NCBI GenBank assembly: GCA_031288175.1
Contig: JAITRW010000002.1
Span: 1 to 55,903, forward strand
Direction: 5' to 3'
Source: Tannerellaceae bacterium
Lineage (GTDB): Bacteria; Bacteroidota; Bacteroidia; Bacteroidales; Tannerellaceae
DNA length: 55,903 nt
Part shown: positions 42,986 through 50,242 of the stretch, in pieces
Numbering within the stretch: the first letter of the stretch is position 1
Layout: every line of letters starts with the position of its first letter
Notes under the pieces: model-generated
Databases searched by the model: none
Told to the model about the DNA's origin: nothing
The model's input: only the letters and a program-made list of their open reading frames with translations
Position numbers and translations under genes: made by a program

Positions 42986-44095
42986 TTACTGCATCATCGC
43001 TTGTACCAACACCTCTATCAAATCCTTTTCCGAAGGCTTGATAATGCAATTGTCTATGTGATTCTTTGATTCCATAGCCTTAGAAGCAAAATATTCACAC
43101 TCCTGCTTGGTCAGCCTTTCATGACGATTAAACAGAGAGTCCAAGAAATCCGTCAATTGACGAATTTCCTGATAACCGAAACAAGAAAGTATCTCCGCAA
43201 TCCGTTCGGGGCAACGCCGGTTGACCACCATCAGGAAGTGACTCAGCAGAAACCCGTTCGCCCGCCCGTGGTCTACGCCTTTATAATAAGTCAGCGAGTA
43301 ACCTAAGGCATGAACAGCCGTCGTCCCCGTGTTGGCTATCACCATCCCTGCCATCGTAGAGGCTAAGAGAAGAGTGTCGCGATCCGTTGTCTTAAGGTTA
43401 CCCTCTTTCAATACTTTACCGCAAGAAGCAATCATTCGGAGGCTCTCTTTAGAGAGTACATCTGTGAAGACGGAAGAACGGCACGATAACATCCCTTCCA
43501 CAGCGTGCGAAAGCGCGTCAATGGCCGTATTTCGTGTAGTGGACATACCGAGTTGTTCAGTATACCGGGCATCAAGGAAAGCTATGCGTGGAAAGAGTAG
43601 GGGAGAGGCGAGGGAGGTTTTTGTACCGGCTTCGTCGTTGGTGATGATGGCATACTGCGTGACTTCGGAACCTGTCCCTGCCGTTGTAGGGATGGCAATG
43701 ACAGGAAGGGCGGTATTAAAAGGGGTGGAAAAAAGGTTCTCTTTGGTCACAGTTGCATTGACGGCGAGCATGGCGATAGCTTTAGCGGCATCAAGGGGCG
43801 AACCGCCTCCAATGGCAATAACCATGTCGAACTTTTCCTTGCGTGCTGGTAGGGCGCCGTCGAAGATACAGTCCACTGCGGGGTTGGGCGTGATTTGACT
43901 GTAGACGGTATACTCCTGGCCATTAACTTTGAGGGCAGCCGTCACGTCTCCCAAAGCTCCGCATTTGTGAGCGGAAGAACGACCGGTGACGATGAGCGCT
44001 TTCTTGCCAAAAGCTTTGAAATAACTTCCATGCTCTTTGATGCAGTTCTGTCCGTGAATCACTACCGTGGGGACAAGAAAATTGTAGGTCTTCAT
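42986..44095 (-). CDS. Iron-containing (group III) alcohol dehydrogenase
   Basis: A 369-residue NAD(P)H-dependent dehydrogenase. The cofactor-binding G-G-G-S-P-L-D-A-A-K is near residues 96-105. Metal-binding residues are in D-A-L-S-H-A-V-E-G and the two-His segment H-A-L-G-Y-S-L-T-Y-Y-K-G-V-D-H-G. The family includes propanol, butanol, lactaldehyde and methylglyoxal-related reductases; the substrate cannot be read from sequence. It sits 15 bases after the GT8 gene and five before the permease gene, so all three are likely cotranscribed, which is an unusual combination. Confidence 0.88.
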   Translation of the reverse strand: MKTYNFLVPTVVIHGQNCIKEHGSYFKAFGKKALIVTGRSSAHKCGALGDVTAALKVNGQEYTVYSQITPNPAVDCIFDGALPARKEKFDMVIAIGGGSPLDAAKAIAMLAVNATVTKENLFSTPFNTALPVIAIPTTAGTGSEVTQYAIITNDEAGTKTSLASPLLFPRIAFLDARYTEQLGMSTTRNTAIDALSHAVEGMLSCRSSVFTDVLSKESLRMIASCGKVLKEGNLKTTDRDTLLLASTMAGMVIANTGTTAVHALGYSLTYYKGVDHGRANGFLLSHFLMVVNRRCPERIAEILSCFGYQEIRQLTDFLDSLFNRHERLTKQECEYFASKAMESKNHIDNCIIKPSEKDLIEVLVQAMMQ

Positions 44096-44110
44096 TTACC
44101 AATATAAAAA

Positions 44111-45032
44111 TTAGCGGGAGAAGTATTTTCTTCTGATTTTCTTGAGAAAGCGGGGTTTGTTTAATAACCATTTCAGAAAGTAGTTAGGGAAACGAAAGAT
44201 GAATTTCCATACAAGTCCGGTATCTTTCAGCTCTTTCAACCAAAGCTTTTGTTTTTGTGAGAAGAAAGTATTCCAGGGCTTATCTCCTGTGATATAGTGT
44301 ATCATTACCGGATATTTCATGGACTCCTCTATTTCCTTGGAGGAGTATATGTCTGTACGGAAAGAACCCTTAAAATTGTAATCAATCTGACACACATTGA
44401 ATCGCAAAGGCAATAATCCGATACTTGATTGACAACAAAAGTTGATAATATCTTGATCATACCAGCCTTGTTGGTTGGTTTTCATTACTTCACGCCATTG
44501 TTTTCCCATCTGATCTTCGCGAATTTGTTTCAAGTTCATAATTAAGAAACCGGAATTGGTGATTGCAGTTTGTTCCTGTGTCATTACATGTGAGCCCAGA
44601 AGATGTTTTATGCCTGCTACATGACAAGATTTTTCGGTCTGCATCGTCCATGCTTGCGACACATCACCTAAGAATACCACATCCACATCCGAATAAATAA
44701 TTCTATCATACTGTGGAAAAAATAGATCAGCAAACAAGCGGCTCATACATTCTTTGGAATAGTGATGACGAATATTTACGAGATCCCATATAGCATCTAA
44801 ATCCAATGTTGATATATTAATAAAGTTCAATGTGGGGGGGGGTAATTGTGTAATGGTGTATGGCTTTGAATAGCTCTTGTTGGTCTTTCTCCCGTAAATC
44901 GGTATGTAAAATAGATAAGTCGTAATGGTAATCCTTGCTTGCATACTTGAGCATGGAATGAATCGCCACGGTAGCCGGAAGGCAATAATTCCGGTTGAAT
45001 GAAAAGAATACGGGAATAGTTGTTTTCGTCAT
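44111..45032 (-). CDS. GT8 family glycosyltransferase, out of frame at a G9 tract
   Basis: The N-terminal part (45032 to ~44842) encodes I-P-V-F-F-S-F-N-R-N-Y and L-P-A-T-V-A-I-H-S-M-L, the classic GT8 start. The C-terminal part, in another frame from ~44833 to 44111, carries the D-x-D region Y-S-D-V-D-V-V-F-L-G-D, the F-N-V motif and H-Y-I-T-G-D-K-P-W. The break lies exactly at nine C on the coding strand (44834-44842). With eight or eleven C the frames join into a ~306-residue complete enzyme; with nine the protein ends after ~70 residues. GT8 enzymes transfer galactose or glucose from UDP-sugars to LPS or capsule. ATG 45032 overlaps the methyltransferase stop by four bases, supporting this start and one continuous gene. 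Confidence 0.8.
44834..44842 (-). repeat. G9 homopolymer (C9 on coding strand), putative phase-variation tract of the GT8 gene
   Basis: Nine G on the plus strand at the exact point where the GT8 frame breaks. Coding-strand lengths of 8 or 11 are in frame; 9 and 10 are not. The state is OFF. The bases before the tract on the coding strand are ATTA, the same as before the C9 tract at 20113. Confidence 0.7.
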
Positions 45033-45781
45033 TTCTTTCCGACAAATAAATAATTTAATGTATAATTAGCATTGTTGAACTTTTTATCTATCCAAGGGAA
45101 AAACAGATTGGAAAAGAGCACCGTTGGTTTACAAAAGACATGAAGGATTTTCCGTAGAAATTTATTTTTAGCACTGATGGAAGTTATGTGGAGGAACATT
45201 TGTCCGAATGTGGCCCATTGCCCCCCTCCCATTTTTTCATGGACGATAGAAAATCCTGAACCCGTTAATAATTCACAAAACCCATATTTCGTGAAACGAT
45301 AAAAATCATAAGGTTCTTCATGCAGTGACCAAACCATAGGACCGCTCACGATAAAGTATCCACCGGGTTTTAATAGACGATAAGCTTCGCTAAATACTTT
45401 TTGATGTTCAAAGACATGCTCTATCACTTGTGTACAGAGTACAATATCATAGGTTCCGGAGGGCTCCGGTATATTAGTGGCCTCACAAATTATATCCACT
45501 TTTTGTGCGGAAGATTGGACAATGTCACAGCCTGTATACCTTGCCGTCTGTTCTTTTGGATTGATAAGCCCTTGTATGTATTCTTCATAAGGTTTGTTAC
45601 CACAACCTATATCAAGAACGTCATTACCGTCCTTTATATACAAATCGAATGCTTTTTTCAGATCCGCAAAATGATAGAGGTAAATAATATACCCTCTATT
45701 CAATATGGAAGGCATTTGAAAGTTACTTAGCCTACCCAGCTTCTCTTTTCGAGCAGGCTTGTGCATATGCGTACCGTTCAT
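45029..45781 (-). CDS. SAM-dependent methyltransferase (class I, glycan-associated)
   Basis: A 250-residue protein with the SAM-binding motif V-L-D-I-G-C-G-N-K-P-Y-E-E near residues 57-69, the acidic T-G-C-D-I and the C-T-Q-V-I-E-H-V-F-E-H motif near 120, followed by a L-K-P-G-G-Y-F loop. It resembles sugar or lipid methyltransferases found in polysaccharide clusters. It overlaps the GT8 gene by four bases (ATGA), so the two are translationally coupled. A TACCTTCG at 45815-45822 on the same strand is one mismatch from the -7 consensus and may be its promoter. The gene is AT-rich relative to flanking genes. Confidence 0.82.
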   Translation of the reverse strand: MNGTHMHKPARKEKLGRLSNFQMPSILNRGYIIYLYHFADLKKAFDLYIKDGNDVLDIGCGNKPYEEYIQGLINPKEQTARYTGCDIVQSSAQKVDIICEATNIPEPSGTYDIVLCTQVIEHVFEHQKVFSEAYRLLKPGGYFIVSGPMVWSLHEEPYDFYRFTKYGFCELLTGSGFSIVHEKMGGGQWATFGQMFLHITSISAKNKFLRKILHVFCKPTVLFSNLFFPWIDKKFNNANYTLNYLFVGKK

Positions 45782-45904
45782 CTTTGTGTCAAGACTTAAA
45801 AGTGAAAAACGGTACGAAGGTAATGTAATATTCTATAGTTTATGACCAAGTCAAAAGGACTTTAAGGGAAGTTACAAGATGGGTTGCGGTGGATATTTCT
45901 TCTT

Positions 45905-45912
45905 TACCTTTG
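45905..45912 (+). promoter_or_regulatory. -7 promoter element for thiH
   Basis: TACCTTTG, an exact TAnnTTTG match, 25 bases before ATG 45938, with TTG at 45884-45886 as a possible -33 partner. It falls after the alternative start at 45884 and so supports the later ATG. No thiamine riboswitch is visible in the short leader. Confidence 0.6.
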
Positions 45913-45937
45913 TAGAAGTCTTGAAAGCAAGGAAATT

Positions 45938-47059
45938 ATGGATAGAAAAGAGTTTGCAGAGGAAATCGTAGAGCAATGGGAGGGGACAAAGCAGGCAATT
46001 TATGCAATGACGCAGGGAGACGTTGAGCGGGCGCTGAGAAAAAAAAGAAGAGGAATAGAAGATTTTATGGCACTCGTGTCGCCTGCAGCAACGAGTTATT
46101 TGGAACAGATGGCTGTTTTGAGTCGGCAGTATACCTTAGAAAGGTTCGGTAAGACAATACGGTTCTATCTACCTTTATACCTGACGAACTCTTGTATCAA
46201 CCACTGTGTATATTGTGGCTTTAACCACAAGAATGACATTCGGCGTATCATCCTGAGTGAAGAACAGATACTACGGGAAGTAGAGGCTATAAAGGCAATG
46301 GGAGACTTTCACCATGTACTGCTGGTGACGGCTGAGAATCCCCGCGAAGCCGGTATTGATTACCTCGAACGGGCGGTAGAATTGGTGCGTCCTTATTTTT
46401 CTTCCATTTCCGTGGAAGTACAGCCCTTGGGAGAGGAAGATTACCGGCGTTTGGGGAAGGCGGGTGTCAATGCGGTGTATTGTTACCAGGAAACTTACAA
46501 TCAGGACAGGTATAAGGTGTATCACCCGAAGGGAATGAAGTCCAAATACGCATGGCGTTTGGAAGCTTTCGACAGGATGGGACGGGCAGGTATGCGGAAG
46601 ATAGGTTTGGGCGTACTTATTGGATTGGAAGATTGGCGGACAGATGTCACTCTGATGGCAAGGCATTTGCGTTACTTGCAACGTAACTATTGGCAGACGC
46701 TTTATTCCGTTTCTTTTCCCCGTATCCGCCCGCATACAGGAGGCAGTTTTGAACCTAACGTAGTGATGAACGACAGGGAGTTGGCACAACTTATTTTTGC
46801 CTTTCGTATTTTTGACAGGGATATAGAGATGACTTTGTCCACTCGCGAAAGAGCTTCTTTCCGGGACCATTTGACTACCCTGGGAATCACTTCCTTGAGT
46901 GCCGGTTCAAAAACAGATCCTGGAGGTTACACTGTTTTCCGGAATGAATTGGAGCAATGGGAGATTAATGACATCCGCAGTCCTGCCGAAGTGGCTGCTG
47001 CTGTTCACTCGCAAGGGTATGACGTAGTATGGAAGGATTGGGACCTGAGCTTGCAGTGA
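45938..47059 (+). CDS. thiH: 2-iminoacetate synthase (radical SAM, thiazole synthesis)
   Basis: Cleaves tyrosine to dehydroglycine (2-iminoacetate) for the thiazole ring of thiamine. The 373-residue protein has the radical SAM cluster motif C-I-N-H-C-V-Y-C (~88-95). Later motifs match ThiH: E-V-Q-P-L, Y-Q-E-T-Y and the L-S-A-G-S-K-T-D-P-G-G-Y end. The length is normal for the family. It stands alone: no thiC, thiG, thiS or thiF is in the window. ATG 45938 is preferred to 45884, which precedes the promoter element. Confidence 0.92.
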   Translation: MDRKEFAEEIVEQWEGTKQAIYAMTQGDVERALRKKRRGIEDFMALVSPAATSYLEQMAVLSRQYTLERFGKTIRFYLPLYLTNSCINHCVYCGFNHKNDIRRIILSEEQILREVEAIKAMGDFHHVLLVTAENPREAGIDYLERAVELVRPYFSSISVEVQPLGEEDYRRLGKAGVNAVYCYQETYNQDRYKVYHPKGMKSKYAWRLEAFDRMGRAGMRKIGLGVLIGLEDWRTDVTLMARHLRYLQRNYWQTLYSVSFPRIRPHTGGSFEPNVVMNDRELAQLIFAFRIFDRDIEMTLSTRERASFRDHLTTLGITSLSAGSKTDPGGYTVFRNELEQWEINDIRSPAEVAAAVHSQGYDVVWKDWDLSLQ

Positions 47060-47106
47060 GTTGTTTTTGCAGGGTAAGGAAGGATAGAATATAAGGTGAA
47101 AGGCCT

Positions 47107-47114
47107 TATTTTTG
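47107..47114 (+). promoter_or_regulatory. -7 promoter element for the unknown gene-GtrA-GT2 operon
   Basis: TATTTTTG, an exact TAnnTTTG match, 28 bases before ATG 47143. Confidence 0.5.
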
Positions 47115-47142
47115 TACGGGATTTCACTAAGCAAGTAATCCA

Positions 47143-47898
47143 ATGAGGAATATGCATCGACAAGAGGAAGTGTTCAATAGGTTTCGGAACTCCCTTATTC
47201 GCATGGAAGGACATCTCCATATGGTGAGTAGCGCAATTCCTCCAGAAACACAATCGGCCTACTTTCACGCCATGCAGCAGGAACGGTTAACGCGGCGACG
47301 TATGGGCACGGAACAGGTATCAGACAGCGAAGCGGATGAGGCTTACCGAAACTTGTACAATGAATTGAGTGAATTGAATCAGAAAAAACATTCGATAGTC
47401 TTGTTGGCAATTGCGGGTACGGTGAGAGCCTATCGTCAGTTGGAAGCCTATGCAGGAGAAGCGGAAGGGGAATTAGCGGATTGGGTAAGAATAGCTTTTT
47501 CCGAGGTGAGTGTCGGCTTGCAGGTAGAATTTTCGGGAGAACCTCATGTGTTGGTTGCCTCCGGATTGGGAGGAAAAGGTGATAGGATGCGCTTTTTCTC
47601 CCTTTTTACATCCAACGGAAATATTCCTTTTGAAGACTATCAACGGCACCTTATTGAGAAGGAGTTTGCCTATATCCTGTTCAAGGAAGGTTGTGAAATA
47701 GACCGTTTAACGGTAGGAAAACGACATGTGGAGTTGTTGTTCTTTGTACCGGTTTCGATTGATTTTTTTGGTGTTATAAGTAAGGTGGTTGAAGAATGTA
47801 ATCAGTATGGAAATTTTCTATCATCCCAGATATTCGTGACAAATGTGAAGAAAATGACCGAAGCCGAGATCGAGCGGGCCTTGCGTGTAAATACGTGA
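47143..47898 (+). CDS. Conserved-looking hypothetical protein, first of a GtrA/GT2 operon
   Basis: A 251-residue protein I do not recognise. The N-terminal ~90 residues are helical and charged and include a Leu/Glu-rich stretch (N-L-Y-N-E-L-S-E-L-N-Q-K-K) that may form a coiled coil. The central and C-terminal parts look like mixed alpha/beta (F-S-G-E-P-H-V-L-V-A-S-G-L-G-G-K-G-D). There is no signal peptide or clear membrane helix. Start ATG 47143 or ATG 47152. It overlaps the region where GtrA could start from GTG 47895, and its own promoter precedes it. Its job is open. Confidence 0.75.
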   Translation: MRNMHRQEEVFNRFRNSLIRMEGHLHMVSSAIPPETQSAYFHAMQQERLTRRRMGTEQVSDSEADEAYRNLYNELSELNQKKHSIVLLAIAGTVRAYRQLEAYAGEAEGELADWVRIAFSEVSVGLQVEFSGEPHVLVASGLGGKGDRMRFFSLFTSNGNIPFEDYQRHLIEKEFAYILFKEGCEIDRLTVGKRHVELLFFVPVSIDFFGVISKVVEECNQYGNFLSSQIFVTNVKKMTEAEIERALRVNT

Positions 47899-47924
47899 AA
47901 AGGAGGGAGAGTGGAAAAAGAAAG

Positions 47925-48314
47925 ATGGAAACAGTTAGTCAGGCCTTGAAATACGGCGTAGTAGGTGTGGGCAATACCTTACTAACGGCTGGTGTGATCT
48001 GGATGATGATGCGTGGATTCGGAATGGGGGACGTGGTCGCAAATGGAGTCGGTTATGCAGCCGGTGTGCTGAATAGTTTCGTCTGGAACCGCCAATGGAC
48101 ATTCCGTAGCAAAGAGAGTTGGGTCGCTAGCGGCTTGCGTTTCTTTGCAGTCTTCCTTGTTTGTTACGTCTTGCAACTCTGTATACTCCTGTTGCTCCGC
48201 CATCACCTTTCCATGGATCCCTATTATAATCAACTCTTTGCGATGGGTGTCTATACCCTTGCAAACTTTGTACTTAATAAGTATGTCACCTTCAAGTCCT
48301 ACGAGAAACAATGA
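47925..48314 (+). CDS. GtrA family membrane protein
   Basis: A 129-residue protein with four transmembrane helices and the conserved F-V-W-N-R-Q-W-T-F and N-K-Y-V-T-F motifs of the GtrA/DPMS-associated family. These proteins are thought to help flip or position polyprenyl-phosphate sugars made by a partner glycosyltransferase, here the following GT2 gene (four-base overlap). ATG 47925 is preferred; GTG 47895 overlaps the upstream stop but adds only a basic stretch. Confidence 0.85.
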   Translation: METVSQALKYGVVGVGNTLLTAGVIWMMMRGFGMGDVVANGVGYAAGVLNSFVWNRQWTFRSKESWVASGLRFFAVFLVCYVLQLCILLLLRHHLSMDPYYNQLFAMGVYTLANFVLNKYVTFKSYEKQ

Positions 48315-49264
48315 AAACCCTGAGCCTAATTGTACCCTGTTATAACGAAGAAGCGATTATCTCCGAATCCTATCGACGGATGAAGGCTGTTGTGAACGCT
48401 TTGCCGGAGCGTTGGAGTGCAGAGATCATCTACATTAATGATGGCAGTACTGATGCCACTCGCCGGATACTTAACGAAATAGCGGCAGTCGACGGTCAAG
48501 TGAAAGTACTGCATTTCTCCAGGAATTTCGGCCATCAGCCGGCTGTCTCGGCAGGTATCCATCAATGTCGTTCAGACTTTGCCGTCATACTTGATGCAGA
48601 TCTGCAAGATCCTCCCGAGGTGATACCTGCTCTTATAGACCTGCAAGAGCATGAAAATGCCAACTCCGTCTATTGTGTCCGCCGTTTGCGAATGGGTGAA
48701 AGCCGCTTTAAGCTGGTAAGCGCCAAACTTTTTTATCGTACTATGAATGCGATGAGCGAGGTACGTTTTCCGTTGGATACGGGAGATTTTCGTTTGATTG
48801 ACCGAAAGATCATGAATGAGTTCAATCGCCTGAGCGAACGGGGAAAATACATTCGCGGGCTGATCAGTTGGGTCGGTTTTAAGCAAGTTCCTTTTTTCTA
48901 TGAAAGGAAATCTCGCTTTGCGGGTGAGACCAAGTATCCTTTGGGTAAGATGATTGCTTTCGCTTCCAAGGCTTTGCTCTATTTCTCAAAGAAACCTCTC
49001 AAAATGGCGATGAGCTTAGGTTTTATAGCCGTTTTTCTCGGTTTCTTTTTGCTGATCTGGTTCACTTTAGGGAAGATTTACGGTTTCAGTCGTGCCGAGT
49101 CGGGGTGGACTTCTCTCATCACGACGATCATCTTCTTTGGGGGGGTACAGTTAATTACAGTTGGCGTACTCGGACAGTACATTGGGACGCTTTTCGACGA
49201 GATAAAAGCGCGTCCGGAATATATTGTGGATGAGCGAGTTAATTGCGAAGAAGAAAAGAATTAA
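48311..49264 (+). CDS. GT2 glycosyltransferase of the polyprenyl-phosphate (GtrB/ArnC) type
   Basis: A 317-residue enzyme. The N-terminal GT-A domain shows V-P-C-Y-N-E-E, Y-I-N-D-G-S-T-D and L-D-A-D-L-Q-D-P-P. Two C-terminal membrane helices (~235-255 and ~270-290) and G-V-L-G-Q-Y-I-G match GtrB-like transferases that charge undecaprenyl phosphate with a sugar from a nucleotide donor. It pairs with GtrA (four-base overlap), the usual module for adding a side branch to a surface glycan. A run of seven G in frame is present near 49139. Confidence 0.9.
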   Translation: MKTLSLIVPCYNEEAIISESYRRMKAVVNALPERWSAEIIYINDGSTDATRRILNEIAAVDGQVKVLHFSRNFGHQPAVSAGIHQCRSDFAVILDADLQDPPEVIPALIDLQEHENANSVYCVRRLRMGESRFKLVSAKLFYRTMNAMSEVRFPLDTGDFRLIDRKIMNEFNRLSERGKYIRGLISWVGFKQVPFFYERKSRFAGETKYPLGKMIAFASKALLYFSKKPLKMAMSLGFIAVFLGFFLLIWFTLGKIYGFSRAESGWTSLITTIIFFGGVQLITVGVLGQYIGTLFDEIKARPEYIVDERVNCEEEKN

Positions 49265-49305
49265 GAAAGTTTATATGCCAAAGAACATAGTTTTTCAAGC
49301 ATTTA

Positions 49306-49336
49306 TTTGCAGGTCAAATAAAGATGTATACCTTTG
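49306..49336 (+). promoter_or_regulatory. Consensus Bacteroidota promoter
   Basis: TTTG (49306-49309), 19 bases, then TACCTTTG (49329-49336): the best complete promoter match in the window. The predicted start is near 49343. It lies after the GT2 stop and 49 bases ahead of a terminator hairpin. Confidence 0.75.
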
Positions 49337-49342
49337 TGACGT

Positions 49343-49418
49343 GGTTTTTCATAATAGTATTAGATTTAAGGTTAACAAAACTCGTTAGAGGTTGTCGTGA
49401 GACAACCTCTAATTTTTT
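49343..49418 (+). ncRNA. Candidate small RNA or attenuated leader of porT
   Basis: Between the full consensus promoter and the strong terminator at 49385-49418 lies a transcript of ~75 nt with no reading frame of note. Either it is an independent small RNA, or it is the leader of porT (ATG 49473), in which case the terminator acts as an attenuator. The sequence before the hairpin is AT-rich and shows no recognised riboswitch. Confidence 0.5.
49385..49418 (+). terminator. Intrinsic terminator between the GT2 gene and porT
   Basis: A perfect 12-bp stem (49385-49396 with 49401-49412), a GTGA tetraloop, and six T (49413-49418). This is a textbook Rho-independent terminator, 55 bases ahead of porT. 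Confidence 0.9.
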
Positions 49419-49472
49419 GTGAAAATCCCAATAAACTCTCCCACACCTCGTTTTTAATCCCAAAGACAACGG

Positions 49473-50177
49473 ATGAAACATTCCCTCGTGTTCTTCATTA
49501 TCCTTTGCCCGCTTATTTCCTTACCGTCAACCGGACAAAAGGAAGTGATGCGAAACCAGCCTTATGCCGACCTGAAACTCTATCACTTCGGTTTCCATAT
49601 AGGCGTACAAGCGCAAGACCTCCTCCTTTATCATAATGGAGAAGAAATTGACGGAGAACAATGGTTTGCCGAGATACCTTCTTACTCGCCCGGTTTCTCT
49701 GTCGGGGTAATGGTCGACTTTTTCCTTAACCTCTATGTAAACTTCCGTATCACCCCAACTCTCCACTTCGGAGACCGTAATTTCCTTTTCAGGGAACAAC
49801 GAACAGGCGAGCTATTTTCGACTACTTCACGCTCCAACTACGTAACGCTTCCGCTTGACTTCAAATTCAGTTCCATGCGTATCAACAATTACCGCCCTTA
49901 CCTATTAAGTGGTATCTATGGAGCTATTGATATCGGACGGAAGAAAGGGAACCCTATCCTGCTCCGGCAAGTTGACTACGGCCTTACTTTCGGACTTGGG
50001 TGTGATTTCTACCTTCCTTTCTTCAAATTCTGTCCCGAGTTCCGCCTTTGCTTTGGTATCCCCGATCTATTAGAAACCGACCGACATGACCTCATAGATC
50101 ATGACCTTGCCAAGTATACTCGTTCCCTGCGCAAGGCTACCTCTCGTATGGTGGTTTTTACTTTCTATTTTGAGTGA
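49473..50177 (+). CDS. porT: Type IX secretion/gliding protein PorT
   Basis: A 234-residue outer membrane beta-barrel protein with an N-terminal signal peptide (hydrophobic core, then P-S-T-G-Q). Family features include H-F-G-F-H-I-G-V near residue 39, F-S-V-G-V-M-V-D-F-F, and strands R-P-Y-L-L-S-G-I-Y-G-A and F-G-L-G-C-D-F-Y-L-P. It ends in an F-Y-F-E strand. PorT is an accessory protein of the Bacteroidota T9SS. It is the second T9SS gene here, about 19 kb from porQ. A single-function barrel of another family is less likely. Confidence 0.8.
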   Translation: MKHSLVFFIILCPLISLPSTGQKEVMRNQPYADLKLYHFGFHIGVQAQDLLLYHNGEEIDGEQWFAEIPSYSPGFSVGVMVDFFLNLYVNFRITPTLHFGDRNFLFREQRTGELFSTTSRSNYVTLPLDFKFSSMRINNYRPYLLSGIYGAIDIGRKKGNPILLRQVDYGLTFGLGCDFYLPFFKFCPEFRLCFGIPDLLETDRHDLIDHDLAKYTRSLRKATSRMVVFTFYFE

Positions 50178-50202
50178 TCGGAAAAAGGGTACGGTTTTTC
50201 CC

Positions 50203-50210
50203 TATCTTTG
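50203..50210 (+). promoter_or_regulatory. -7 promoter element for nrnA
   Basis: TATCTTTG, an exact TAnnTTTG match, 32 bases before ATG 50243. It lies downstream of the alternative start at 50174 and rules that start out. Confidence 0.6.
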
Positions 50211-50242
50211 CGGGCATAAGGCCGAACGATAATTTGCAAAAT

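Noticed and set aside
44843-44944. Upstream extension of the GT8 C-terminal frame to an ATG at 44944
   Set aside because: The residues before the tract in this frame do not resemble GT8; the other frame there does.
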